Notes: generated by a model from the sequence alone, not told the origin. Shown: positions 1-8,617, counted from the stretch's first letter. The stretch: 64,000 bases of DNA from Acetobacter malorum (GCF_002153605.1 NZ_JOPG01000007.1:143667-207666), one strand, 5' to 3'. Numbers and translations are program-made.

Positions 1-149
1 GGTGGCAGTTTGTCTCAGGTCTGGTGCGCGCCAACCGGCACTGATTAAGGTTTTGCGGGCAGGATATTCAGGGTTCCTGTCCGCTATCCTGCCTTTGCAG
101 GTCTTTCAGCTTTTTTCGGACGATCTTTACGAGAATTATGCGGAAATTC

Positions 150-899
150 TCAAGATTTCCGCTTCATGCTTGCATGGGGATCAAGTGGAATTTTCACTAA
201 AATCTTGCTGAACGCTTTGGTGCTGCGGAAGAGCGTATCACGCGGGTAGTCCTGCGGTCTGAAGACAAACTCTTGTGGGGCATCGCTCTGATTATCCAGT
301 AAAACCTGCGTCTGATCATTTCTGAAGGCTTCCAGTCGGCTATGCGGTGCGACTGAGACAATCAGCCGATGCGCATCCGGCAGCATGAAGGCCACAATTA
401 CCCCCACCACATCTTCCATGCAGTTATTGAGCTGCCGTAGCCAGTGACGCGCTTCGGCATCAGTAAATTGGTCCGGCTGGGGCGGGGCGACGGCAATCTG
501 GAAGGTGAAGCCGATAAAGGCACCGGATGTCAGATTGGCCATCAAAGGCGGGTTTTCTTCCCACAAGGCCTTTGTCAGCGGCACAGTCAGTTCATCATTG
601 TCCGCATTGAATAGCGGAATAGGGCCGTTTTTGGTTTGCAGATGCAGCCCGGAGGCTTTCAGCGGTGCGTCGTCTGGCTGGAGCCTGCCCAGCACATGCA
701 AAGACAGATTGGCCCGGTCCTGTTCAGGGAGTGCGTTAAAGCGCCGGAAGACCCGTGCGACGGCCTGATAGCTCTGGACGGTCACGGGGCGGGCGGCATG
801 CACTTCTATATCTTCAGGCTGGGGCGTCTGGGCGTTTGCGGGTGCCAGAGGAACCAGACAACAGGTCGCCAAAAGCCAGAAAAAGCCGGGTTTATGCAT
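150..899 (-). CDS. secreted protein of unknown function
   Basis: A 249-residue protein that I do not recognise. It has a clear Sec signal peptide: a short basic start, a hydrophobic stretch (about residues 6-20) and an AxA-type cleavage site near residue 23 (PANAQ). The mature part is globular with no obvious repeats, further membrane segments or catalytic motif, so a periplasmic location is inferred. It lies 156 bp downstream of pqqE in the same direction, but the gap holds its own possible -10 (TATAGT on the minus strand near 940), so it may be a separate unit. No link to PQQ synthesis can be read from the sequence. Confidence 0.7.
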   Translation of the reverse strand: MHKPGFFWLLATCCLVPLAPANAQTPQPEDIEVHAARPVTVQSYQAVARVFRRFNALPEQDRANLSLHVLGRLQPDDAPLKASGLHLQTKNGPIPLFNADNDELTVPLTKALWEENPPLMANLTSGAFIGFTFQIAVAPPQPDQFTDAEARHWLRQLNNCMEDVVGVIVAFMLPDAHRLIVSVAPHSRLEAFRNDQTQVLLDNQSDAPQEFVFRPQDYPRDTLFRSTKAFSKILVKIPLDPHASMKRKS

Positions 900-986
900 A
901 AAAAGCCGCCTCGCGGTGTAAAAAACACCTCAAACTATACAGTCTGCTTCTGCCTATTACATAGAAAATCCATGCCTTGGGAGAAT

Positions 987-1032
987 GCGACAGCCAATAT
1001 GCGCGGGCTGGTTACATGAGTGAGGCTGTCGC
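987..1032. repeat. 9-bp inverted repeat downstream of pqqE
   Basis: A perfect inverted repeat, GCGACAGCC (987-995) and GGCTGTCGC (1024-1032), with a 28-nt loop just after the pqqE stop. No T-tract follows on either strand, so it is not a classical intrinsic terminator. It could still stabilise the 3' end of the pqq mRNA. Confidence 0.35.
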
Positions 1033-1055
1033 CAGACTACGGAGAAAAACGCCCG

Positions 1056-2162
1056 TTAAATCGTATTACTGTAGCGGCGGTAACGGAATGCAGGCGGCGT
1101 TTCGGGGCGCTCTGCGATGGCCTGCTCAATCCGGTCATGCGCCGGGGCGCGGTGGCAGACCGGGTCTGTCGCGTCGGCCTGTCCTGCCAGTGCCAGAGCC
1201 TGACAGCGGCAGCCGCCCCAGTCATCCTCTTTAAAAGCGCAACTCTGGCACGGTTGGGGCATCCAGTCCGTGCCGCGATATAGGTTGAACAGCGGCGAGT
1301 CCTGCCATATAGCCTCCAGCGACTCTTCTGCAACGGACGGGAAAGTCAGCCCCGGAATACTTTCTGCAGCATGGCACGGCAGCACCTTGCCGGAGGGCGA
1401 AATATTGAGGAAACGCTGCCCCCAGCCGCCCATGCAGGGTTTGGGGCGTTCGGCGTAATAATCGGGTGTGACAAAATCAATCGCAAGCCTATTACCAAAC
1501 CGCGTGCGAGCGGCGGCCACAGCCTGTTCCGTCGCTTCTAATTGCGCGCGGTCCGGCAGCAGAGCATCCCGATTGAGCAGGCCCCAGCCATAATACTGCG
1601 TATGCGCAATTTCCACCCGGCGGGCACCCAGCTGCTCGGCCAGATCCAGCATGGCGGGAACCCGTTCCGCATTTTGCCGATGGATCACAAAATTCAGTGT
1701 TAACGGCAGACCGTCTTCCACAATCAGGCGCGCCGCTTCCAGCTTTTTGGCCTGAGCCCCCGCCATGCCGCCAATCCGCTCGCCTTCCTGCGCGTCAGCA
1801 TCCTGAAAAGAGAGCTGGATATGGTCCAGCCCGGCGTCAGAAAGCATCTTCAGGCTGTCACGGTTCAGCAGCACGCCGGAGGTAATCAGATTGGTATAAA
1901 GTCCCAGAGACACCGCATGCCGGACCAGATCAGCCAGATCAGGCCGGGCCATGGGTTCACCCCCGGAAAAATGCACCTGCAACACGCCCATGGCGGCTGC
2001 TTCATCCAGCACACGCATCCATGTTGCCGTATCCAGTTCGCCCGCACGCGGGTCTAGCCGGAGCGGGTTGGAGCAATACGGGCATTGCAGCGGGCAGCGA
2101 TGCGTAAGTTCGGCCAGCAAACTCATAGGGGGCGGAGCTTTGGTTATGGCAGAACTGGTCAT
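1056..2162 (-). CDS. pqqE: PQQ biosynthesis radical SAM protein PqqE
   Basis: A radical SAM enzyme that forms the Glu-Tyr carbon-carbon cross-link in the PqqA precursor peptide, the first step of PQQ assembly. The CX3CX2C cluster motif is at Cys23, Cys27 and Cys30. A SPASM-type Cys-rich C-terminal region (CMGGWG, PCH, CQSC, CRC) is present to bind auxiliary Fe-S clusters. Length (368 aa) is normal for the family. The start overlaps the pqqD stop by 4 nt, as expected for coupled translation; PqqD delivers PqqA to this enzyme. It is the last gene of the pqqABCDE operon. Confidence 0.97.
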   Translation of the reverse strand: MTSSAITKAPPPMSLLAELTHRCPLQCPYCSNPLRLDPRAGELDTATWMRVLDEAAAMGVLQVHFSGGEPMARPDLADLVRHAVSLGLYTNLITSGVLLNRDSLKMLSDAGLDHIQLSFQDADAQEGERIGGMAGAQAKKLEAARLIVEDGLPLTLNFVIHRQNAERVPAMLDLAEQLGARRVEIAHTQYYGWGLLNRDALLPDRAQLEATEQAVAAARTRFGNRLAIDFVTPDYYAERPKPCMGGWGQRFLNISPSGKVLPCHAAESIPGLTFPSVAEESLEAIWQDSPLFNLYRGTDWMPQPCQSCAFKEDDWGGCRCQALALAGQADATDPVCHRAPAHDRIEQAIAERPETPPAFRYRRYSNTI

Positions 2163-2449
2163 GCCAGCAGCAGAACCTGCTTGTCGGCCAGTTCCTGAGT
2201 CATGTTCAAAACATCCTGTGCAATGACATCCCGCGGGGCAGAAAATTTTTCTGCAAGCTGGTCAATAATTTTTGCCACAGAACGCTTTCCGTTCACCAGT
2301 TGCAAAATTTCTGCTGCCACGGCATCGGCCAGAAAGGCGCGTTCCGGGGCCTGCACAAACCACTGCTCCCGCACGCGGTCATATTGCAGCCGGGTGCCGC
2401 GAGCAAAGCGTGGCACACAGGTTTCCGCCAGAAGAGTGGCAGTTGTCAT
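2159..2449 (-). CDS. pqqD: PQQ peptide chaperone PqqD
   Basis: A 96-residue RiPP recognition element protein that binds the PqqA peptide and presents it to PqqE. The winged-helix-like fold is suggested by the central segment (RLQYDRVREQWFVQAPER) and the C-terminal helical part. It is separate from pqqC, unlike species that carry a PqqC-D fusion. It overlaps both neighbours, pqqC upstream and pqqE downstream, by 4 nt (ATGA arrangement), which points to translational coupling. Confidence 0.96.
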   Translation of the reverse strand: MTTATLLAETCVPRFARGTRLQYDRVREQWFVQAPERAFLADAVAAEILQLVNGKRSVAKIIDQLAEKFSAPRDVIAQDVLNMTQELADKQVLLLA

Positions 2450-3189
2450 GCTGCATCCTCAGCCGGGCGGAAGGCCCCCGGCGGAATACGGGCGGGGGTG
2501 ACATACGCATAATCCAGCGCATCCAGCATGGACCACAGCACGCCACATTTGAACTTGAGCGCACCAAGCACCGCCTGTTGTTCGGCCACCGTGCGGGCAT
2601 GTTCTTTCACATAAGCCAGAGCAAAGGCGGAGTCCTGCGGAGCCTGTGTCAGGCGCGGGGCGAAATAGGCCAGCGTTTCTTCTGTGATAAACGCATAGTT
2701 CCGCAGCATGCCGGACACACGTTCACTGATGATGGTGGGAGAGAACAGCTCAGTCAGAGAGGACGCAATGGCCTCCAGAATGGAGCGGTCCCGCACAAAA
2801 TGCACATAGGCTTCCACCGCAAAGCGCGTGCCGGGCAGCAGGCCGTCCAGAGACTCCACATAGGCGCGGTCCAGCCCCAGACCATCGGTCAGCTTCAGCC
2901 AGCGGGCAACACCGCCTGTGCCGGGTTCCGTGCCGTCATGGTCAATCAGCCGCCGCCGCCATTCCCGCCGCAGCTCTGCCGTAGGCAGGCGAGCAAGGAG
3001 GGTGGCGTCCTTGGCGGGAATGCTGGCCTGATAATAATAGCGGTTCAGAGCCCAGGCCTGCACCTGCCCCTTGTTCAGTTTTCCATCATGCAAGGCACGG
3101 TGGAAGGGGTGCAGGTTGTGGTACCGCTCCGCACCAATAGCCCGTAAGGCAGCTTCCAGTTCGTCGGGGGAAAGCAGCCGGTCTGTCAT
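2446..3189 (-). CDS. pqqC: pyrroloquinoline-quinone synthase PqqC
   Basis: A 247-residue cofactorless oxidase that carries out the last step of PQQ synthesis, the ring closure and eight-electron oxidation of AHQQ. The sequence has the family's all-helical TenA/PqqC-type pattern, including HPFHRALHDGKLNKGQVQ near the N-terminus and the YYYQ and DHDG motifs. It overlaps pqqB and pqqD by 4 nt each. Length and position in the operon are as expected. Confidence 0.97.
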   Translation of the reverse strand: MTDRLLSPDELEAALRAIGAERYHNLHPFHRALHDGKLNKGQVQAWALNRYYYQASIPAKDATLLARLPTAELRREWRRRLIDHDGTEPGTGGVARWLKLTDGLGLDRAYVESLDGLLPGTRFAVEAYVHFVRDRSILEAIASSLTELFSPTIISERVSGMLRNYAFITEETLAYFAPRLTQAPQDSAFALAYVKEHARTVAEQQAVLGALKFKCGVLWSMLDALDYAYVTPARIPPGAFRPAEDAA

Positions 3190-4097
3190 AATGTTATCCT
3201 CATGCCATCATAGGCGACATCCCAGCCTGCCTCTTCAACCTGCCTGCGTTCAGGCGTGTCGGCTAACAGAATGGGATTGGAATTGTTGATGTGGATCAGC
3301 ACTTTGCGGCCCACATTCAGCGGGCGGAAGGCGGCAATCGTACCATCTGGTTCATCTGCAATGGACATATGGCCCATACGGCGGCCTGTCTTGGCGCCAA
3401 GTCCGGCCCGGACCATCTCATCATCCGTCCAGAGTGTGCCGTCAAAAAACACGACATCGGCCCCGTTCAGGCGGTCACGCAGGTCGTCCGTCATCATGGC
3501 ACAGCCGGGGATGAAGAGGGCACGATGCTGGCCATCTGTCATGTCCAGACCGATGGTTTCCCCGTTATTCATGATCTCAGCCGGGTTTTCCCCGCGCTCG
3601 GCATAAAGTGGCACTTTGCCGGGGACAGAAAACGGCGTGATGCGCAGATTGCCCGGCATCAGAGAAAGGGGCTCGTCAAGCACCATGGTCTGGCGCGGCA
3701 CCAATGTCCGGTCCAGCGCATCAAAAATTGGGTTGGCGTCCAACTGAGCAAGAACAGAGGCGGTGGCATAGAGCCCGTAAGCCTGCCGTTCCCGCATTGT
3801 CAGCAGGCCGGTAATGGCGTCAATCTCACCGCTGGTCAGCACTACGCCGGCAATAGGTGTGGAGCGCAGGCCGTTTTTGGGGTGCAGGGCAGGGGTCTGG
3901 TTGATCTGCGTGCGGAGATCGGGCGAGGCATTGAGGATAAACCAGTGCTCACCATCCCCGCTGACGGCGAGGGACGCCTGTGTGCGGGCCGGGGCGTTTG
4001 GGTCTCCGGCGCGGGCGCGCTGGCAACCGGGCGCGTTGGAGTTCCACTGAGGAAAGCCGCCACCTGCGGCAGCGCCTAGAACAAGAAGATCAAGCAT
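3186..4097 (-). CDS. pqqB: PQQ biosynthesis protein PqqB
   Basis: A 303-residue metallo-beta-lactamase-fold protein. PqqB proteins are proposed to hydroxylate a tyrosine species on the way to AHQQ. The diagnostic start LGAAAGGGFPQWN is intact. The 21 nt upstream of the ATG consist of the U-tract of the pqqA terminator plus a few bases, and no good Shine-Dalgarno is visible. Expression therefore seems to depend on read-through of the hairpin at 4109-4158 and may be weak compared with pqqA. The 3' end overlaps pqqC by 4 nt. Confidence 0.96.
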   Translation of the reverse strand: MLDLLVLGAAAGGGFPQWNSNAPGCQRARAGDPNAPARTQASLAVSGDGEHWFILNASPDLRTQINQTPALHPKNGLRSTPIAGVVLTSGEIDAITGLLTMRERQAYGLYATASVLAQLDANPIFDALDRTLVPRQTMVLDEPLSLMPGNLRITPFSVPGKVPLYAERGENPAEIMNNGETIGLDMTDGQHRALFIPGCAMMTDDLRDRLNGADVVFFDGTLWTDDEMVRAGLGAKTGRRMGHMSIADEPDGTIAAFRPLNVGRKVLIHINNSNPILLADTPERRQVEEAGWDVAYDGMRITL

Positions 4098-4108
4098 ACG
4101 CGGCTTTT

Positions 4109-4158
4109 AAAACAAAAATGCCGCCAGTGCGAACCTGGTGCAGGTCGCGCTGGCGGCA
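4109..4158 (-). terminator. intrinsic terminator/attenuator between pqqA and pqqB
   Basis: On the minus strand TGCCGCCAG pairs perfectly with CTGGCGGCA (outer arms at plus 4119-4127 and 4150-4158). An inner stem with one bulge (ACCTG/CAGGT) adds to it, and the hairpin is followed by TTTTTGTTTT. It lies 7 nt after the pqqA stop and ends just before pqqB. It would stop most transcripts after pqqA and protect its 3' end, giving more precursor peptide than enzyme. Confidence 0.8.
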
Positions 4159-4165
4159 GAAAGGC

Positions 4166-4246
4166 TTATTTCTTCTGGCCGCAAACGTAGCTGTTGATTT
4201 CAGCGCCGAGCGGGATTTCGGTGATTTTCGGTGTGGTCCAGGCCAT
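4166..4246 (-). CDS. pqqA: PQQ precursor peptide PqqA
   Basis: A 26-residue ribosomal peptide that supplies the Glu and Tyr from which PQQ is made. The translation begins MAWTTPKITEIPLG and holds the invariant E-x3-Y pair as Glu16 and Tyr20. It ends in CGQKK. A GGAGAG Shine-Dalgarno lies just upstream of the ATG. It is the first gene of pqqABCDE and is separated from pqqB by the terminator hairpin at 4109-4158. Confidence 0.97.
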   Translation of the reverse strand: MAWTTPKITEIPLGAEINSYVCGQKK

Positions 4247-4280
4247 GAGAACTCTCCGTTAATGGGTCATGTATCAGGCG

Positions 4281-4312
4281 GCCTCCTGTTCTGGAAAGGT
4301 CCAGAGGGAGGC
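4281..4312 (-). promoter_or_regulatory. hairpin in the pqqA leader
   Basis: The sequence 35-66 nt upstream of pqqA can fold: GCCTCC (4281-4286) with GGAGGC (4307-4312), and TCTGGA (4290-4295) with TCCAGA (4300-4305), around a 4-nt loop. No convincing -35/-10 pair was found in 4247-4543, so the promoter is not placed. The hairpin could affect leader stability or translation; that is inference. Confidence 0.35.
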
Positions 4313-4543
4313 TGGCCGCGCAGAAACGAGTGTGAGCAAAAGCCCGATGGGTGCAACCCTGCACACAGAAATATGAGGTCTTTTTCATTCTTTTCACGGG
4401 AGTGTGAACAGCTATCCTTCCAGAATGCCCCGCACGCCAAAAGCCGACGATTTGCTATTTCCGTCGCATGGCTTCTAAACACGGCCCGGCATGACGTGCC
4501 GTGCGCAGGCTATTTCAGGCGGGAGAAGGAAGCGTGAAGGCTG

Positions 4544-5869
4544 ATGAATAGTCAGATCAAGGCGTTATTCAGACGGGTGTTTCGGAACACGGGTTATTTG
4601 CTGACGGGCAGAGGCGCGATGGCTGTGCTTGCGCTGGCCAGTACCGCTCTGGCTGTCCGCACGCTGGGGCTGGAAGATTACGGCGTCCTGCTGCTGATGA
4701 GCTCCTTCGTCATGTCCTGCGCTGTGGCGACACGCTTTCAGGCCTGGCAGCCTTTGCTGCAATACGGCACCTCTCTTTACAAAGCCGCCGAGAAAAAACC
4801 GTTCCAGACCCTTTTCCGTCATTGCACCATGCTGGATGCGCTCGGCGCGCTCATGGGGCTGGCTGTAGCGCTTTTTTCCAGCATCTGGCTGGCGCATCTT
4901 TCCGGCTGGGCGGCCGCCTATGGGCATATCCCCCTGTGGTACATGACGGTCATTCTGTTTATGAACACGGGCTGCGCCATGGGCGTCCTGCGGCTGGCTA
5001 ACCGGTACGAGCTGGCGGTTCTGGCGGATACAGCAAGCTCGGTGGTCAAATTCATTGGGTGCGTGACAGGGTTTTTCCTGCACTGGACTCTACCGGACTT
5101 TTTGCTGCTTTGGTACTGCTCCACGGCCGTCGCATTTGTGCTGGATTATGGACTGGCTCTCTGGGTTATGGCTCGCTCGGACAAGCTGAAAGGATTCCGG
5201 CTGGTCAATGTGCCATGGCTTAGCCCCATTAAGGGAATCTGGCGCTTTACCTTCTCCACCAGTCTGGATCAGGCACTTGGTCGTCTGGGTTCCCGCCTGA
5301 CGGTGCTGATTGTTGGCGCGGTTTTAGGGCCGGAAAACGCCGCCATTTATAATGTGACCTGGCAGATTTCGGATGGCATGGCGCGCCCCGCGCAAATGCT
5401 CACCCCGGCTCTGTATCCAGAACTGGTGGCATTGCGGGACAAACGGGATTGGGCTTCAATCCGTCAGGTTACCAATCGCATTTTGCAGGCACTGGCTATT
5501 TTTTCCGCTCTGGTGCTGGGGGTGGCGACGTTTGTCGGGCCGTGGCTGCTGCATCTGTTGCTGACAGTCCCGTGGACAGGCACCCGCACACTGTTGTTGC
5601 TGATGACGGTGACCGCTATTCTGGACCTGTGGGACGTACCGCTTGAGCCGCTTCTGGTGTCTCTGAACAAGGCGCACCAGATTCTGATCGGCCGCATGGT
5701 GACAATGTGTTTCTCCCTCCCGTTACTCTATGTGCTGGCCAGCGCGTGGGGGATGACAGGTGCGGGATTTGCAACCCTCTTAAGCGAACTGGCCATTCTG
5801 CTGACACGTCTCGGCCCTTACCTTATTATGAACCGCAATAAATCCTTTGAGGGCAAACCCGAAGCCTGA
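4544..5869 (+). CDS. Wzx-like polysaccharide flippase
   Basis: A 441-residue integral membrane protein with about 12-14 hydrophobic segments along its whole length, matching the MOP/polysaccharide-synthase flippase pattern. It has an N-terminal RGAMAVLALASTALAVRTLG-type first helix pair and a central TFSTSLDQALGRLGSRL stretch typical of Wzx/RfbX proteins. It probably moves lipid-linked sugar units across the inner membrane. A GAAGG sequence precedes the ATG closely. It is the first of three surface-sugar genes in the same direction (ELM1-type protein, GT2). Confidence 0.8.
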   Translation: MNSQIKALFRRVFRNTGYLLTGRGAMAVLALASTALAVRTLGLEDYGVLLLMSSFVMSCAVATRFQAWQPLLQYGTSLYKAAEKKPFQTLFRHCTMLDALGALMGLAVALFSSIWLAHLSGWAAAYGHIPLWYMTVILFMNTGCAMGVLRLANRYELAVLADTASSVVKFIGCVTGFFLHWTLPDFLLLWYCSTAVAFVLDYGLALWVMARSDKLKGFRLVNVPWLSPIKGIWRFTFSTSLDQALGRLGSRLTVLIVGAVLGPENAAIYNVTWQISDGMARPAQMLTPALYPELVALRDKRDWASIRQVTNRILQALAIFSALVLGVATFVGPWLLHLLLTVPWTGTRTLLLLMTVTAILDLWDVPLEPLLVSLNKAHQILIGRMVTMCFSLPLLYVLASAWGMTGAGFATLLSELAILLTRLGPYLIMNRNKSFEGKPEA

Positions 5870-5910
5870 GATCTGTTCGGGGGGCAGAGCGCAAAAGCGG
5901 GAGGTGTGAC

Positions 5911-6939
5911 CTGAGCCGATCAGTTTTATCCGAACCCGTCTGGATACTGGATACAGGGCGGCTTGGAGAACAGGCGCAGTGTCAGACGCTGGCGCAGGCG
6001 TTAGGGCTGCCCTTCCGGACCGTGCCGCTTGGTCCGGCTTTTTCGCCACCAGCCCGGTGGCCAGAGACGACGGGGCTGCGCCTTATCCTGTCTTTCGGGA
6101 ATGCAGTGCAGGCGGCGTGTGCCTTACGGGCATCCTGCCGCGTAAGGCCGTTGGTGGTGCATATTGGCCGACCAAGCCATGTTCCCGTCAAGGATCTGGA
6201 TCTGATTATTCCACTCCCGCAGGATGATTATCCGCCGGCTCCGAATGTTCTGAGAGTCGCGTGGCCGTTTAACGGGGCAGCGCTCACGCCAGAACCCGCG
6301 AACACACAGTGTCAGAGGCATGCGGGCACCATTGTGGTGTATGGGGGGCCGACCCGTCAGTTCCGCATGGGGCTTGCGGAAACGCGCCAGTTGTTCACGT
6401 TTGCTCGCACACTGGCAAAAGCCAATCAAGAACCTCTGCACATCATAACAAGTCCCCGCACCCCGACAGACGCTGTGGTATGGATGCAGGAACAGGCGGA
6501 AACATGCGGGGCGGTTCTGCATCTCTTCAGGCCGGATAGAGATGTGTTCCACAGCTTTCTGAAAACCGGGAATCGATTTGTGGTGACTGCCGATAGTGCG
6601 TCTATGCTGGCAGAGGTCTGGCGCAGCTGTGCGCCGGTCTGGCTGTTTCCGTTACCGCCACGCCAGACGCTCATGTCCCGATTGCAGCAGGGAGTAGATG
6701 CTGTGGGGCTTCGTTCTCTTCGCTACTGGCTTATCAGGCGCGGGATTTTGGGAAGTGGGGCCGACTTCATGCACTGGCACCACACGCTGTTCCGCTCGGG
6801 GGCGATCCGCCGTGCCAACCCGGATCTGACAGAGCAGGATTTGCGCTGGAAGCCCGTGGTGCGTCAGGCCGATACAGATCTGATGCGATGCCGACGTCGT
6901 ATTCTGGCACTTCCCGGACTTCTGTCAGGAGATGTCTGA
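5911..6939 (+). CDS. ELM1-family (mitochondrial fission ELM1-like) protein, probable CTG start
   Basis: The reading frame continues upstream of the first ATG (6022), and the extra N-terminus (PVWILDTGRLGEQAQ, then ALGLPF) matches how ELM1/GtrOC1-type proteins begin. No ATG, GTG or TTG lies in frame there. A strong GGAGG at 5900-5904 sits 6 nt before a CTG at 5911, which I take as the start (342 aa). The family is a GT-B-like fold of nucleotide-sugar-dependent type. Conserved-looking pieces are VVYGGPTRQFRMG and FVVTADSASMLAEVW. It lies between a flippase and a GT2, which supports a role in surface glycan synthesis. Confidence 0.75.
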   Translation: MSRSVLSEPVWILDTGRLGEQAQCQTLAQALGLPFRTVPLGPAFSPPARWPETTGLRLILSFGNAVQAACALRASCRVRPLVVHIGRPSHVPVKDLDLIIPLPQDDYPPAPNVLRVAWPFNGAALTPEPANTQCQRHAGTIVVYGGPTRQFRMGLAETRQLFTFARTLAKANQEPLHIITSPRTPTDAVVWMQEQAETCGAVLHLFRPDRDVFHSFLKTGNRFVVTADSASMLAEVWRSCAPVWLFPLPPRQTLMSRLQQGVDAVGLRSLRYWLIRRGILGSGADFMHWHHTLFRSGAIRRANPDLTEQDLRWKPVVRQADTDLMRCRRRILALPGLLSGDV

Positions 6940-7036
6940 AAGTTCATCAAGAATTCAGTGCCTTTTAGGTATGAGATGCCTCGTCTAACAAAAGCATTAG
7001 CTTAATGCGTGCCCTATCAGCCCCGATGGAAAAAGT

Positions 7037-8080
7037 GTGACATATTCAGAGACCATCCCAGAACAGGAGATTCTCGACGGCACCTGTGCTGTGGTTGTGA
7101 CATATGGCAATCGTCTTGCCTTTGTTGACCAGGTTCTGCGGGCGGCGTTTCAGACGGGCGTCGGGCATGTGGTTCTGGTGGATAACGGAACAGAGCCCGC
7201 TGTTGCAGAAAACCTGAAAACCATTGCCGCCTCGTGGGGTGCAGAGCGTGTGACGACTGTTCGGCTGGAGTGCAATGGAGGATCGGCGGAAGGGTTTGCC
7301 GCAGGTATCGCCGCGGCTGCTCAAAGAATGCAGACCCGGCATATCTGGACTCTGGATGATGATACAGTGCCTGATCCTGAAGCCCTCAAAGCTCTTGCCC
7401 GTACATGGCGGCTGATGGGGGAGAAGCCTTCCTGCTGTCTGGCCAGCTTTCGTCAGGATAAGCGAACGTACGTTAAGCTTGTTGAAAACAACAAACCCAA
7501 CGCCATTCAGCCCAATTCCTTTTTCGGTTTTTCTGTTCAGGCCCCGTTTCAGAAAAAAAGAGTCGCACTCTGGAGGGAGGGCGGACTGGAATGCCGCGAC
7601 ATGGAAATGGGAGCATATGGCGGGTTATGGTTTCATAAAGAATGGGTGCAACGTATCGGCCTGCCTGATGCGCGATTTTTTCTCTATTTTGATGACTATG
7701 ACTATACGTTACGCGTCACCCGTCACGGAGGAGCACTGTGGATGTGTCGTAACAGTGTTCTGAGCGACCTTGAACAATCGTGGACACAGACGCCTTCCTG
7801 CCTTCATCCATGGTTACAAGGTCAGCAGGGTATGCTGCGTCCCTATTTTGCTCTGCGAAACCGCGTTTTTATTGAGCAAAACAGCATAAACTGTAAATCG
7901 ATTTATAATCTCAATATGATCTTGTTTCTATTGGTAAAAGTCCTGTGTCGCACCCCGCGCAGTGTTCTGTATCACGCGCTGCATCCCGTCAAAATGACGC
8001 ATCGCTGGTGTATACTTGTGGGCGCAATCCGGGATGGTCTTTCAGGAAATTTTGAGAACAGGATTTTAAAAGAGCACTAA
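7037..8080 (+). CDS. glycosyltransferase family 2
   Basis: A 347-residue GT-A glycosyltransferase. The N-terminal segment CAVVVTYGNR and VVLVDNGT is the nucleotide-sugar binding region. WTLDDDTVPDP carries the DxD-type metal-binding motif, and FLYFDDYDYTLRVTRHG is the acceptor-side motif seen in rhamnosyl- and galactofuranosyl-type GT2 enzymes. There is no clear membrane span. The start is GTG with a weak GATGGA upstream. It closes the flippase/ELM1/GT2 group and probably adds a sugar to a surface polysaccharide; the substrate cannot be told. Confidence 0.82.
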   Translation: MTYSETIPEQEILDGTCAVVVTYGNRLAFVDQVLRAAFQTGVGHVVLVDNGTEPAVAENLKTIAASWGAERVTTVRLECNGGSAEGFAAGIAAAAQRMQTRHIWTLDDDTVPDPEALKALARTWRLMGEKPSCCLASFRQDKRTYVKLVENNKPNAIQPNSFFGFSVQAPFQKKRVALWREGGLECRDMEMGAYGGLWFHKEWVQRIGLPDARFFLYFDDYDYTLRVTRHGGALWMCRNSVLSDLEQSWTQTPSCLHPWLQGQQGMLRPYFALRNRVFIEQNSINCKSIYNLNMILFLLVKVLCRTPRSVLYHALHPVKMTHRWCILVGAIRDGLSGNFENRILKEH

Positions 8081-8086
8081 CAGGGC

Positions 8087-8120
8087 AAAAAAAGCGGCAT
8101 GCCTTGAAAAAGCATGCCGC
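8087..8120 (-). terminator. intrinsic terminator of the molbindin gene
   Basis: A perfect 9-bp stem, GCGGCATGC (8094-8102) with GCATGCCGC (8112-8120), is followed on the minus strand by seven T (plus A-run 8087-8093). It lies 27 nt after the stop of the molbindin gene. It also sits 6 nt after the GT2 stop, but on the plus strand there is no T-tract. Confidence 0.88.
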
Positions 8121-8147
8121 CGGTAGATGCCGGAAAATGCTCATACG

Positions 8148-8357
8148 TTATTCAACGCCAATCATCACATCAGAGGCCTTGATTAGTGCTGTGGCCTGCT
8201 GGCCAATTTTCAGCCCCAGATCTGCCACGGCTTCATTGGTGATGGAGGCCATCATCACAGTCCCGCCCGGCAGCTCCAGACTGATATGAGAGGTTGTGGC
8301 CCCCGGCTGAATGGCAACAATCTTACCGGCAATCTGGTTACGTGCACTAATTTTCAT
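8148..8357 (-). CDS. molbindin (TOBE/Mop-domain molybdopterin or molybdate-binding protein)
   Basis: A 69-residue single Mop/TOBE domain protein. The segment MKISARNQIAGKIVAI is the classic start of molbindins, followed by the PGATTSHISLELPGG strand and the IGQQATALIKASDVMIG end. Such proteins bind molybdate or tungstate as hexamers and buffer oxyanion for molybdoenzymes. The start at 8357 is chosen because a strong GGAGGA lies 7 nt upstream and the homology begins there; the frame is open further upstream. It is followed by a clear terminator. Confidence 0.9.
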   Translation of the reverse strand: MKISARNQIAGKIVAIQPGATTSHISLELPGGTVMMASITNEAVADLGLKIGQQATALIKASDVMIGVE

Positions 8358-8541
8358 CAGATAATCCTCCTCAGGTTTCTGTCTCGTTAGACTATAGGCG
8401 TCTGACCTCATGGAGGGGAGGTGTTGCGTGTGAATGGCAGGTGCTCCTGCCGGACGCAAAACACGAGGTCTGTAAACTTTTGGAACAAGCTTACATGCCT
8501 AAGAGATTTAATGAATGAAATCAGAGAAGTATAAAGGCGGG

Positions 8542-8617
8542 TGGTGGAGCTAAGGGGAATCGAACCCCTGACCTCCTCATTGCGAACGAGGCGCTCTCCC
8601 ATCTGAGCTATAGCCCC
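8542..8617 (-). tRNA. tRNA-Ala (CGC)
   Basis: A full cloverleaf of 76 nt including encoded CCA. The acceptor GGGGCTA pairs with TAGCTCC, the D-arm is GCTC/GAGC, the anticodon loop TTCGCAA gives anticodon CGC (codon GCG), and the T-arm contains TTCGATT. Confidence 0.95.

Noticed and set aside
55..86. Hairpin GCGGGCAGGA/TCCTGTCCGC at the left edge as terminator of the 150-899 gene
   Set aside because: No T-tract follows in the direction of that gene; too little sequence to the left to judge another gene.
987..1032. Intrinsic terminator for the pqq operon
   Set aside because: The stem is perfect but the loop is 28 nt and no T-tract follows, so only an inverted repeat is reported.
3980..4537. 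A 185-codon plus-strand frame across pqqB-pqqA and the pqqA leader
   Set aside because: It is antisense to pqqB and pqqA, has no recognisable domains, and its composition (Arg/Trp/Cys-rich) is that of a shadow frame.
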